A stretch of 5,971 nt of DNA from Betaproteobacteria bacterium (GCA_947467405.1 CANIIN010000190.1:1-5971), one strand, 5' to 3'. Positions 1-5,694 are shown, counted from the stretch's first letter. The notes: generated by a model not told the origin, from the sequence alone. Numbers and translations: made by a program.

Positions 1-69
1 ATCGGGATGGGCAGCACGGAAATTCAGGATCTCATGGTCGATGGAAAGCCAGTTGGCCTGAATGACTGA
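1..69 (+). CDS. C-terminal end of an upstream gene, probably an acyl-CoA dehydrogenase (partial)
   Basis: Frame 1 is open from the first base to TGA at 67-69 and encodes 22 residues. The fragment begins IGMGSTEIQDLM, which resembles the C-terminal helix region of acyl-CoA dehydrogenases, where an (E/G)G(T/S)xEIQ motif contacts the flavin and substrate. Here a glycine stands where some subfamilies have the catalytic glutamate, as in isovaleryl-CoA-type enzymes that carry the base elsewhere. Only this tail is visible, so the family call rests on one short motif and could be wrong. The gene ends 38 bases before the phosphotransferase start, on the same strand and with no obvious terminator, so the two are probably co-transcribed. 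Confidence 0.5.
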   Translation: MGMGSTEIQDLMVDGKPVGLND

Positions 70-107
70 TGGTCGTCCAGTCAGGAAATGACTGACTCAA
101 CCATGAC

Positions 108-1181
108 ATGACCGGCGAAAAGGCACTGCGCGGCGTCGATCCGCTGCGCCTTGAACCGTGGCTTGCCGCCAGGCTCCCGGATGCTCAGGCTCCATTCGAG
201 TACGCGCTGATTGCCGGCGGTCATTCAAACCTGACTTTCCAGGTCAGCGATGCGGCCGGCCAGCGCTGGGTGCTGCGCCGTCCGCCAATCGGGGCCAGCG
301 GCGTCGGCGCTCACGACATGGCACGCGAACACCGGATTCAGCAGGCGCTTGCGCGCAGCGACGTCCCGATTGCGTCAATGGTGGCGCTGTGCACCGACCC
401 TGTGATCAATGACGCGCCTTTCTACATCATGGATTTCGTGGACGGCGTGGTGGTGGACCGGCCATCGAGGGTCCAGACTTGGCTTCCTGATCGAGAGCAG
501 CGGTCTGCGGCGGCCGACAGTCTGGTCGATGCAATGGCGGCCATGCATCGCGTCGACCTGCAACAAGTGGGTCTCTCCGTCCTGGGGCGCAGCGGTGACT
601 ATGTGGCGCGGCAGTTGCGGCGCATGCGCAAGGTCTGGGATGACACGAAAACGCGCGAACTCCCGCTCATCGAATCGGTCGGCGAAACATTGTCCCGGTT
701 CATTCCGGCCGAAAATCGTACCAGTCTGCTGCATGGCGATTTTCGGCTAGGGAACGTAATGCTCGACAAGCGCACCCACCGGGTTTCAGCCGTCCTCGAC
801 TGGGAACTCGCCGCGCTTGGTGATGCACGCGTTGATCTCGCGTTCCTGCTGTGCAGTTGGGATCAACCCGACGATCCATCACCCGGTGTGTGGATGGAGG
901 AAGCACCGACTCGGGCGGGGGGATTTCCGTCGCGGGATACTTTGGTGGTCCGGTATGCCACTCAGTCGGGAATGGGGGAAGACGCCGTACGGGACATCGA
1001 CTACTTCTGCGCGCTGGCCTACTGGCGCATCGCCATCATTGCAGAGGGTATCAAGCGCCGTTACCTGTCCGGGGCCATGGGCAAGGATGCCGATATGGAT
1101 GCCATCGAACGCCGTATTCATGCGCGCGCGGAACGTGCGGCGCACTACCTGGATCTCGCGCAGCGCCGGCGCGGCGCGTAG
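108..1181 (+). CDS. APH-fold phosphotransferase family protein (COG3173-like small-molecule kinase)
   Basis: 357 residues, a normal length for stand-alone APH/choline-kinase-fold enzymes (PF01636). Visible landmarks are the N-lobe stretch GGHSNLTF (37-44), the WVLRRPP strand (54-60), a likely helix-C glutamate in AREHR (72-76), the catalytic loop HGDFRLGN with D211 and N216, and the metal-binding DWE at 231-233 followed by LGDARVDLAFLL. Family knowledge: proteins with the VLRRPP strand usually sit in acyl-CoA catabolism loci and match the kinase domain of ACAD10/ACAD11 and LvaA, not drug-resistance enzymes. By inference it could phosphorylate a hydroxyacyl-CoA using ATP in the cytoplasm. ATG 108 is the first usable start, since the frame is closed by TGA at 93-95. 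No good Shine-Dalgarno sequence is correctly spaced, so translation may depend on the upstream gene. The substrate is unknown. Confidence 0.88.
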   Translation: MTGEKALRGVDPLRLEPWLAARLPDAQAPFEYALIAGGHSNLTFQVSDAAGQRWVLRRPPIGASGVGAHDMAREHRIQQALARSDVPIASMVALCTDPVINDAPFYIMDFVDGVVVDRPSRVQTWLPDREQRSAAADSLVDAMAAMHRVDLQQVGLSVLGRSGDYVARQLRRMRKVWDDTKTRELPLIESVGETLSRFIPAENRTSLLHGDFRLGNVMLDKRTHRVSAVLDWELAALGDARVDLAFLLCSWDQPDDPSPGVWMEEAPTRAGGFPSRDTLVVRYATQSGMGEDAVRDIDYFCALAYWRIAIIAEGIKRRYLSGAMGKDADMDAIERRIHARAERAAHYLDLAQRRRGA

Positions 1182-1362
1182 CGTAGCTGCTGCGGATGCA
1201 GCAGGGGGAGATGCCTGCAGGCGCCCGCCAGGCGGACATTTTCAGGCCACTTGTATTCATCCCGGTCTTCCAAACAGTCAACCTGATGCGGACAGTGCCG
1301 GGCGCAAAAGTCCGGCTGTCAATCAAGGCGCTGACGAAGATTGTTCACATATACAAACGTTA

Positions 1363-1378
1363 GGAATTCATGAATCCC
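1363..1378. promoter_or_regulatory. Palindrome GGaATTCATGAATcCC, possible operator
   Basis: The ten central bases ATTCATGAAT (1366-1375) are a perfect palindrome. After one unpaired position on each side, a further GG/CC pair extends the symmetry to 16 bases. It lies in the AT-rich region about 100 bases before the receptor start, where a dimeric regulator could bind. No binding protein can be assigned from the sequence, and a chance palindrome of this length in AT-rich DNA is possible. Confidence 0.3.
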
Positions 1379-1450
1379 GTCTGAATATTTTAGAAATCCT
1401 CCAATTAATTGTCAGGGCAACAGCTAAAATAGCCCAAGTCGAGCCTGTTG

Positions 1451-1466
1451 ATTCATATATTGGAAT
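1451..1466. promoter_or_regulatory. Candidate operator ATTC-N8-GAAT upstream of the first Bug receptor
   Basis: Inverted arms ATTC (1451-1454) and GAAT (1463-1466) flank an 8-base AT-rich spacer, ATATATTG, which contains a -10-like TATATT. The same TTC-N8-GAA layout is found upstream of the iclR-type gene (4782-4797) and of the second receptor (5714-5729). IclR-family regulators bind such pseudo-palindromes as dimers, so this is a plausible site for the regulator encoded in the window. It ends 13 bases before GTG 1480. That the regulator binds here is inference. Confidence 0.4.
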
Positions 1467-1467
1467 G

Positions 1468-1472
1468 AGGAG
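1468..1472 (+). promoter_or_regulatory. Ribosome binding site AGGAG that fixes the receptor start at GTG 1480
   Basis: AGGAG stands 7 bases before GTG 1480, the best-placed Shine-Dalgarno sequence near this gene. It supports translation starting at 1480, in the frame that encodes the charged and hydrophobic parts of a signal peptide. The GTG at 1562, which opens the mature-protein frame, has only the run of G in front of it. This site is therefore strong evidence that the G tract after 1553 breaks the gene. Confidence 0.6.
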
Positions 1473-1479
1473 TGGCCAA

Positions 1480-1561
1480 GTGAATGTCTTGCGCAACATG
1501 AAGGTGATGGCGGGCGGTGCTGCTCGTCGCAGTACGGTGGCGTTTGCTCTGATGGGGGGGG
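1480..1561 (+). pseudogene. Out-of-frame signal-peptide segment of the first Bug receptor
   Basis: From GTG 1480 the frame reads MNVLRNMKVMAGGAARRSTV and then AFALMGG, a typical positively charged n-region followed by a hydrophobic core. It then enters the G tract. Unshifted, this frame continues with unrelated sequence to TGA at 1849-1851, a 123-residue product with no receptor fold. If one G is removed from the tract, the frame joins the downstream one and reads ALMGGVIGLSSSAHAQAPAF. That completes a signal peptide with an AHA cleavage site and leads straight into the mature receptor, a total of about 342 residues. This segment and the CDS at 1562-2509 are therefore two halves of one gene. 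Confidence 0.7.
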
Positions 1562-1562
1562 G
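1554..1562 (+). repeat. Homopolymeric tract of nine G at the frameshift point
   Basis: Nine consecutive G bases lie inside the signal-peptide coding region. Eight would keep the receptor in frame from GTG 1480, and nine put it out of frame. Runs of this length slip readily during replication and are also a common place for sequencing error. A shorter run of seven G occurs in frame later in the same gene (2287-2293). Confidence 0.85.
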
Positions 1563-2509
1563 TGATCGGGCTATCATCCAGCGCGCACGCTCAGGCTCCA
1601 GCATTTCCTTCCAAACCCCTGCACATGCTGGTCGGATTCGCGGCTGGCGGCCCGACCGATCTGATCGCACGGATCGTTGCGCCGGAAATGCAGGCACGGC
1701 TCGGGCAATCGGTCATTGTCGAGAATCGGCCCGGCGCAAGCGGGGCGATCTCGATCGATGCAGTCAAGAAGGCCGAACCCGATGGCCATACGCTGGTCAT
1801 GCTGGTGACGCCTACGGTGCTGAATTATCACTTCCTGGGGCAGACCTTTGATGCCTCGAAGGACGTGGCGCCGATCGGCATGATCTACCTGCCGTACAAC
1901 GTCATTGCGGTCAATCCACAGGTAACTGCGGTGGCTGCGGTACGCAATCTGGCCGATCTGATCGCCGTGGCCAAGGCCACGCAGGGCTCGCTCAATTACA
2001 CCAGCGCGGGCAACGGCAGCATGGGACACCTGACTGCGGAGCGGATCAAGAACCTGACCGGCGTGCAGATGCTGCACATCGCCTACAAGGGCGCCGGGCC
2101 GGCGGTGCAGGATGTGCTGGCCGGTACCGTTCCAGTCATGTTCGGTGATTCGACAACGGTGATGCCCCACATTCGCAGTGGTCGTTTGCGCGCTTTGGTC
2201 GTGACGTCGGCGGCGCGGCAACGCGACATGCCGGATACGCCGACGCTCGGGGAATCCGGTTTCCCGGGAATGGTGGCCGATCCGATGGGGGGGCTGGCAA
2301 CAACGCCGGGCACCCCGCCCGGCGCCATCAGCCGGTTGACGGCCGACCTCAAGGCGGTGCTCGACAAGCCGGAAGTCCAAGAGAAGCTGCGCACCAGCGC
2401 CGCCTCCATCGCCACTTACATGACGCCCAGAGATTTTGCCGCTTACGTGAACCGTGATTTCGAGATCTGGGGTAAGGTCATTCGCGACAACAATATCAAA
2501 CCCAACTGA
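1562..2509 (+). CDS. Bug/TctC-family tripartite tricarboxylate transporter receptor, frameshifted in its signal peptide
   Basis: 315 residues from GTG 1562. This is a complete periplasmic Bug domain (PF03401) that binds a small carboxylate-type ligand for a TctAB membrane partner or for sensing. Family landmarks are the ligand loop LVGFAAGGPTDLIAR (23-37), VENRPGASG (53-61), TPTVLNY (83-89), the stretch HIAYKGAGPAVQDVLAG (172-188), and GRLRALVVTSAARQ (207-220) followed by MPDTPTLGES. The open frame starts in the middle of the signal peptide: only the end of the hydrophobic part and the AHA cleavage site (8-10) are included. The missing n-region lies upstream in another frame (GTG 1480), separated by one extra G. 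As written, a product from 1562 would probably not be exported. No tctA or tctB genes are in the window. The acyl-CoA dehydrogenase starts 15 bases downstream, so the two form one operon. The ligand cannot be predicted. Confidence 0.88.
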   Translation: MIGLSSSAHAQAPAFPSKPLHMLVGFAAGGPTDLIARIVAPEMQARLGQSVIVENRPGASGAISIDAVKKAEPDGHTLVMLVTPTVLNYHFLGQTFDASKDVAPIGMIYLPYNVIAVNPQVTAVAAVRNLADLIAVAKATQGSLNYTSAGNGSMGHLTAERIKNLTGVQMLHIAYKGAGPAVQDVLAGTVPVMFGDSTTVMPHIRSGRLRALVVTSAARQRDMPDTPTLGESGFPGMVADPMGGLATTPGTPPGAISRLTADLKAVLDKPEVQEKLRTSAASIATYMTPRDFAAYVNRDFEIWGKVIRDNNIKPN

Positions 2510-2524
2510 ACGGAGCAGGGCATC

Positions 2525-3682
2525 TTGCATTCATCGTTTACGGAAGATCAACGACAACTCCAGGACCTGATTCGTCGCGTGGCGCGCGAGAAGGTGGCGC
2601 CGCGCGCTGCTGAAATCGATCGCACGGGCGAGTATCCGCAGGACATGTTCGACCTGCACAAGTCGCTGGGCATGTTCTCTCTTGCGCTGCCGCCCGAGCG
2701 CGGCGGCACCGGTGACATGGTGTCGTCGTGCATCGCCGTGGAGGAGTTTGGCCGCGTCTGCTACAACACCGGCTACCTGCTGGTGACGCAATGGGTTCCC
2801 TACCATGCAATCGAAGCCGGTGGCAGCGAGGCGCAGAAGGAAAAGTACCTGGCGCCTCTCGCTGCGGGCGATATCCGCGCTGCACTGGCGCTGACCGAAC
2901 CGCAGAGCGGTTCCGATGTGGCGAACATCCGTACCCGCGCCGTCAAGGTGAACGGCGGCTATGAGATCACCGGCCAGAAGATCTGGTGCAGCAATGCGCC
3001 GGCCGCGAATTTCATTTTGGTGGCAGCCAAGGTCGGCGATCCCGCGGCGTCGGGCAATGTCAACCTGTTCATCGTCCCCACGTCATCCAAGGGTTTCACG
3101 ATCGGCAAGCACGAGGATAAGTTGGGCGCCCGCGGCGTGCCCTCCTGCCCGTTGTTTCTGGACAAGGTGTTCGTCCCGGCGGAGAACATCGTCGGTGCCG
3201 AAGGCGAGGGCTTCAAGCTGGTGATGGAAGGCCTGAACCGTGGACGGCCGATCATCGCCGCGCGCGCGGTCGGCTGTGCGCAGGGTGCGATGGATCATGC
3301 CATCGAGTTCATCCAGAATCGCTGGACCTGGGGCACGCGTGTCGACGAATATCAGGGCATCCGCTGGATGGTTGCGGATATGGCCATCAAGATCGAGGCA
3401 GGCCGCGAGCTCTGCTACAAGGCGGCGGCCATGGTGGATGCCGGTGTCAAGGGGCCCGAAATGGCCAAGGCGGCCGCGATCGCCAAGGCCTTCACCACCG
3501 ACATGGCCATGCAGGTGACCACGGACGCCGTGCAGTTGTTCGGTGCGACCGGCATTTCCAACGAAGCGCCGATCAATCGCTACATGCGCGATGCCAAAGT
3601 GACGCAGATCATCGAGGGCACCAACCAGATTCAGCGCAACATCATTTCCGACATGATTCTCGGTCGGGTGAAGCGCAAGTAA
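2525..3682 (+). CDS. Acyl-CoA dehydrogenase (FAD-dependent)
   Basis: 385 residues, the usual length of a soluble acyl-CoA dehydrogenase, which makes the alpha,beta double bond in an acyl-CoA and passes electrons to ETF. All three domains are present: the N-terminal helical domain (about 5-118), the beta domain with the signature LALTEPQSGSDVAN (121-134) and ITGQKIWCSN (148-157), and the C-terminal helical domain. The last holds the second signature, QLFGATGISN (337-346), and the base motif IIEGTNQIQ, where E364 aligns with the catalytic glutamate of short- and medium-chain enzymes. The start is TTG 2525, in line with the usual SxTEDQ..L beginning. A GGAG nine bases upstream supports it and no ATG lies nearby. 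It follows the receptor gene by 15 bases, so co-expression is likely. Chain length and branching of the substrate cannot be read from the sequence. Confidence 0.95.
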   Translation: MHSSFTEDQRQLQDLIRRVAREKVAPRAAEIDRTGEYPQDMFDLHKSLGMFSLALPPERGGTGDMVSSCIAVEEFGRVCYNTGYLLVTQWVPYHAIEAGGSEAQKEKYLAPLAAGDIRAALALTEPQSGSDVANIRTRAVKVNGGYEITGQKIWCSNAPAANFILVAAKVGDPAASGNVNLFIVPTSSKGFTIGKHEDKLGARGVPSCPLFLDKVFVPAENIVGAEGEGFKLVMEGLNRGRPIIAARAVGCAQGAMDHAIEFIQNRWTWGTRVDEYQGIRWMVADMAIKIEAGRELCYKAAAMVDAGVKGPEMAKAAAIAKAFTTDMAMQVTTDAVQLFGATGISNEAPINRYMRDAKVTQIIEGTNQIQRNIISDMILGRVKRK

Positions 3683-3730
3683 TCCCGTGGCCAATTGCAT
3701 CGGGTTTAAGCCGGCCTCAGCCAATTGTTG

Positions 3731-3747
3731 ATGAATTCAAAATTCAT
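3731..3747. promoter_or_regulatory. Inverted repeat ATGAATT-CAA-AATTCAT, possible operator
   Basis: Two perfect 7-base arms surround a 3-base centre in the AT-rich part of the gap after the acyl-CoA dehydrogenase. Its half-sites share ATTCAT/ATGAAT with the palindrome at 1363-1378, but in a different arrangement. It lies just before the larger inverted-repeat element and about 155 bases before the crotonase start. It could be a binding site or a chance feature of AT-rich DNA. Confidence 0.25.
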
Positions 3748-3756
3748 TGCAGTCTG

Positions 3757-3833
3757 TTGTCATCCCCGCGAAAGCGGGGATCCAGCGGCTTTTCTCGAAC
3801 GACACTGGATTCCCGCTTTCGCGGGAATGACAA
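3757..3833. repeat. 77-bp inverted-repeat element made of two hairpin arms
   Basis: Arms of 29 bases (3757-3785 and 3805-3833) are inverted copies with 27 matching positions, separated by a 19-base loop. Each arm is itself a hairpin: ATCCCCGC-GAAA-GCGGGGAT on the left and ATTCCCGC-TTTC-GCGGGAAT on the right. TTGTCAT...ATGACAA forms the outer ends. This matches a class of dispersed intergenic palindromic repeats common in beta- and gammaproteobacteria, similar in core to the Neisseria dRS3 type (ATTCCC-N8-GGGAAT). It carries no gene. In the transcript it could fold into a long stem that separates the dehydrogenase from the crotonase, by termination or by blocking RNA decay. Confidence 0.85.
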
Positions 3834-3842
3834 ACCGTTGTC

Positions 3843-3872
3843 CTGTCTTCGGGAATGCTCAGTCGATAAAAT
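3843..3872 (+). promoter_or_regulatory. Weak candidate promoter of the crotonase gene
   Basis: CTGTCT (3843-3848) and TAAAAT (3867-3872) are separated by 18 bases and lie about 30 bases before the crotonase start. The -10 matches five of six consensus bases, but the -35 is poor. The repeat element just upstream suggests that the crotonase gene may need its own promoter. Confidence 0.25.
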
Positions 3873-3891
3873 CATGACCAATCAATCCAGC

Positions 3892-3897
3892 AAGGAG
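3892..3897 (+). promoter_or_regulatory. Strong ribosome binding site of the crotonase gene
   Basis: AAGGAG ends 5 bases before ATG 3903. It fixes the start of the crotonase and rules out reading the small open frame that runs across the repeat element as the true N-terminus. Confidence 0.8.
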
Positions 3898-3902
3898 TTC
3901 CC

Positions 3903-4733
3903 ATGTCTGACCCCGCAATTTTCGATCGATATGCTCGATACACCAGCCTGAAATTCGACCGCCCGCATCCGCGCGTGATGCGCGTGACCTTCAACTCGCC
4001 GCTCAAGATGGGCGCGATGACGCCGGACATGCATCGCGAAGTCTCCGAAGTCTGGAAGGACCTCGAGGCGGACGACACGGTCAACGCCATCATCATCACC
4101 GGCGACGGCAAGACCTTTTCGGCCGGCGGGGATCTGAATCATGAAATCAAGCTGGTGACCGACTACGAGATGCGCATGCAGGCCATGCGCGAGGCGCGGT
4201 CGCTGGTGTACGGCATGATCAACTGCCCCAAGCCCATCGTCAGCGGCATTCGCGGCTGGGCGGTGGGCGCCGGCATCGCCTGCGCGCTGCTGGCGGACGT
4301 GTCGATCGCCTCGAAGGACGCAAAGTTCATGGACGGTCACACCAAGATCGGCGTGACCGCGGGCGACCACGCGGTGATCATCTGGCCGTTGCTGGTCGGC
4401 ATGGCGAAAGCCAAGTACTACTTGATGTGCTGCGAGCAACTGGATGGCGCCGAAGCCGAGCGCCTGGGGCTGGTGTCGCTGGCGCTGGATGACGACAAGG
4501 TCGAGGCCGAGACCATTCGCGTCGCGAGCAAGTTCGCCGACGGTGCACAGGGCGCGCTGCGCTGGACCAAGCATTGCCTGAACAACTGGATCCGCATGGC
4601 CGGGCCGAGTTTCGACGCCTCGCTGGCCATGGAGTTCATCGGCTTCGCGGGACCGGAGGGCAAGGAGGGCATGGAAGCCTTTTTGGGCAAGCGGCCCACG
4701 CAGTTCCCGCAGGATACGGTGGCGGGACTGTAG
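3903..4733 (+). CDS. Enoyl-CoA hydratase/isomerase (crotonase) family protein with atypical active site
   Basis: 276 residues, a single crotonase domain (PF00378). The two oxyanion-hole segments are clear: FSAGGDL (72-78) and GIRGWAVGAG (115-124). By my alignment to rat mitochondrial enoyl-CoA hydratase, both catalytic glutamates are replaced: the E144 position is A126 and the E164 position is H146. A conserved-looking block follows, GVTAGDHAVIIWPLLVG (150-166), with D155 near the acyl pocket. The protein should still bind acyl-CoA and stabilise a thioester enolate, but simple syn-hydration is doubtful. An isomerase, a hydrolase or a hydratase with another base are all possible. ATG 3903 has a strong AAGGAG in front. 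It lies downstream of an acyl-CoA dehydrogenase and upstream of a regulator, which fits a role in the same acyl-CoA pathway. Residue assignments are by eye. Confidence 0.9.
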   Translation: MSDPAIFDRYARYTSLKFDRPHPRVMRVTFNSPLKMGAMTPDMHREVSEVWKDLEADDTVNAIIITGDGKTFSAGGDLNHEIKLVTDYEMRMQAMREARSLVYGMINCPKPIVSGIRGWAVGAGIACALLADVSIASKDAKFMDGHTKIGVTAGDHAVIIWPLLVGMAKAKYYLMCCEQLDGAEAERLGLVSLALDDDKVEAETIRVASKFADGAQGALRWTKHCLNNWIRMAGPSFDASLAMEFIGFAGPEGKEGMEAFLGKRPTQFPQDTVAGL

Positions 4734-4781
4734 CGATCTCGCGGAGCAGAGGCTGTTGGCTCTGGCCGGGCGCCACCCTGC

Positions 4782-4797
4782 GTTCGATATAATGAAC
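4782..4797. promoter_or_regulatory. Candidate operator GTTC-N8-GAAC over the iclR -10 region
   Basis: Arms GTTC and GAAC, extended by one more C/G pair to 4781-4798, enclose the spacer GATATAAT, which contains the full -10 sequence. A dimer bound here would cover the promoter, the classical layout for negative autoregulation by IclR-family proteins. The left half, GTTCGATA, resembles the site I recall for the IclR-family regulator PcaR. The same TTC-N8-GAA arrangement occurs upstream of both receptor genes. Confidence 0.45.
4788..4793 (+). promoter_or_regulatory. Consensus -10 element TATAAT of the iclR-type gene
   Basis: A perfect TATAAT lies about 50 bases before the regulator gene, placing the transcript start near 4800. 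No good -35 is found at 16-18 bases upstream, where the sequence is GC-rich. The promoter may therefore be weak or need an activator. Confidence 0.45.
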
Positions 4798-4841
4798 GGC
4801 GACAATGATCGGTCCCTTTGGTGGGGAGCGAGCTCATCTTG

Positions 4842-5669
4842 ATGGAAGGGACAAAGGCAATGGCGACTCGACAAGGCAACGCGGCCAGTCAGGGTTCTCC
4901 GGTCAGGCGTGCGCCGTCCACCACACAAGGGCCGCGCTCGCTGATGCGCATCCTCGGGTTGCTGGACGCCATCGCCAGGGATCCGGCCGGCTTGACGCTG
5001 GCCAGGCTGAACGTTGTGATCGGCGCGCCGAAAAGCAGCCTGCTCATGTTGCTGCGCCCGCTGGTTGCCGGCGGGTATCTGGTTCATGAAGGCGGGCGCT
5101 ATAGCCTCGGTAGCGCGGCTTTCCAGCTCGCGACGACCATCCAGGCCGCCGGCGGCCTGCCGAGAATGATGCGACCGTGGCTGGAGAAGATCAGCGCCCT
5201 GACCGGCGAGAGCGTGTTTCTGGCCGTTCTCGACGAGGACGCGGGCATCTCCGACTACATCGACGGCGTGCAGAGTTCGCAGGCTGTCCGCTACTGGGTA
5301 GATGTCGGCGCGCGGCGCGAGCTCTACGCGGGGTCGGCGGGCAAGGTGTTCCTGGCCTACAAGAGCAAAGCCTGGCGTGAACGCTACCTGAACTCGGTCG
5401 AATTCATCCCGAAGACGCCCAAGACCATCATGAACAAGGCTGAATTGAAGCGGCAGGTCGAGCGCGTTCAGCGTGATGGCTACGCCGTCAGCCGCGGTGA
5501 GGCGATCGACGGTGCGGCAGGCATGGCGGCGCCGGTGTTCGATCGGAAGGGGGCAGTAATCGCTGCCATCGTGGTCGGCGCACCGGATGACCGCTTCGGC
5601 AGGGAGATGGATCGCTATCGCAGCGTGCTGCTGGAGATCTGCACGCGAGTGTCCGAACAGATGGTGTAG
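4842..5669 (+). CDS. IclR-family transcriptional regulator
   Basis: 275 residues from ATG 4842. The N-terminal winged helix-turn-helix (about 30-92, PF09339) contains SLMRILGLLDAIA, the recognition-helix region GAPKSSLLMLLRPL (61-74) and the wing ending GRYSLGSAAFQLA. The C-terminal effector domain (PF01614, about 105-270) shows the family's VGARRELYAGSAGKVFLA segment (155-172) and GYAVSRGEAIDGAAGMAAPV (213-232). IclR proteins bind DNA as dimers or tetramers and usually respond to a small aromatic or organic acid. This one is placed between a crotonase and a Bug receptor, so the ligand is probably a pathway metabolite. The start is uncertain. ATG 4860 (269 residues) has GGAAGG about ten bases upstream, ATG 4842 has GGGGAG at a long 13-base spacing, and the frame also opens at TTG 4818. 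The conserved domain is unaffected. Confidence 0.93.
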   Translation: MEGTKAMATRQGNAASQGSPVRRAPSTTQGPRSLMRILGLLDAIARDPAGLTLARLNVVIGAPKSSLLMLLRPLVAGGYLVHEGGRYSLGSAAFQLATTIQAAGGLPRMMRPWLEKISALTGESVFLAVLDEDAGISDYIDGVQSSQAVRYWVDVGARRELYAGSAGKVFLAYKSKAWRERYLNSVEFIPKTPKTIMNKAELKRQVERVQRDGYAVSRGEAIDGAAGMAAPVFDRKGAVIAAIVVGAPDDRFGREMDRYRSVLLEICTRVSEQMV

Positions 5670-5680
5670 GTGCAGCAAGC

Positions 5681-5693
5681 CTGCAAATTGCAG
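5681..5693. promoter_or_regulatory. Short palindrome CTGCAA-A-TTGCAG between iclR and receptor 2
   Basis: Two perfect 6-base arms around one base lie 11 bases after the regulator stop codon and about 60 bases before the second receptor. It is too short and lacks the T run of a terminator. A second regulator site next to the promoter is possible. A role is not shown. Confidence 0.25.
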
Positions 5694-5694
5694 T

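Larger units (their letters stand above)
1182..1479. other. Noncoding stretch: GC-rich hairpins, then an AT-rich upstream region
   Basis: I see no gene in these 298 bases. The first part is GC-rich. It holds a perfect 7-bp hairpin, CTGCTGC-GGAT-GCAGCAG (1187-1204), a 10-bp palindrome GCCTGCAGGC (1213-1222), and a compact CCGCC-A-GGCGG repeat (1225-1235) followed by ACATTTT. These could form a weak transcript end after the kinase gene, but none has a proper T run. From about 1335 the base composition turns clearly AT-rich, unlike the flanking genes, which fits a promoter and regulator-binding region for the receptor gene. Possible -10 sequences are TAAAAT (1425-1430) and TATATT (1456-1461), but neither has a convincing -35 at normal spacing. 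Confidence 0.6.

Noticed and set aside
108..1181. Reading the APH-fold gene as an aminoglycoside-resistance gene
   Set aside because: The fold is shared, but the VLRRPP strand and the acyl-CoA gene neighbours match the catabolic kinase group.
1187..1204. CTGCTGC-GGAT-GCAGCAG hairpin as a terminator of the kinase gene
   Set aside because: The 7-bp stem is perfect, but a G run follows instead of T bases, so intrinsic termination is not supported.
817..1851. A 344-codon plus-strand open frame spanning the kinase end, the gap and the receptor start
   Set aside because: Most of it is out of frame with the kinase and receptor. Only the part from 1480 to the G tract is meaningful, as the signal-peptide segment.
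2287..2293. Second G run (seven G) in the first receptor as another slippage site
   Set aside because: It is in frame, encodes part of DPMGGLA and is shorter than the tract at 1554. There is no sign of a frame change here.
1574..2530. A 318-codon minus-strand open frame over the first Bug receptor
   Set aside because: It is a shadow of the receptor codons, with an arginine/histidine-rich translation and no family motif.
3690..3727. GCCAATTG repeated at 3690-3697 and 3720-3727, 30 bases apart
   Set aside because: Only eight bases long with an internal palindrome. It could be chance, and no further copies were seen in the gap.
3757..3951. A 64-codon open frame reading MSSPRKRGSSGF and onward
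   Set aside because: It is the translation of the inverted-repeat element itself, a product often misannotated as a small protein. It overlaps the well-supported crotonase start.
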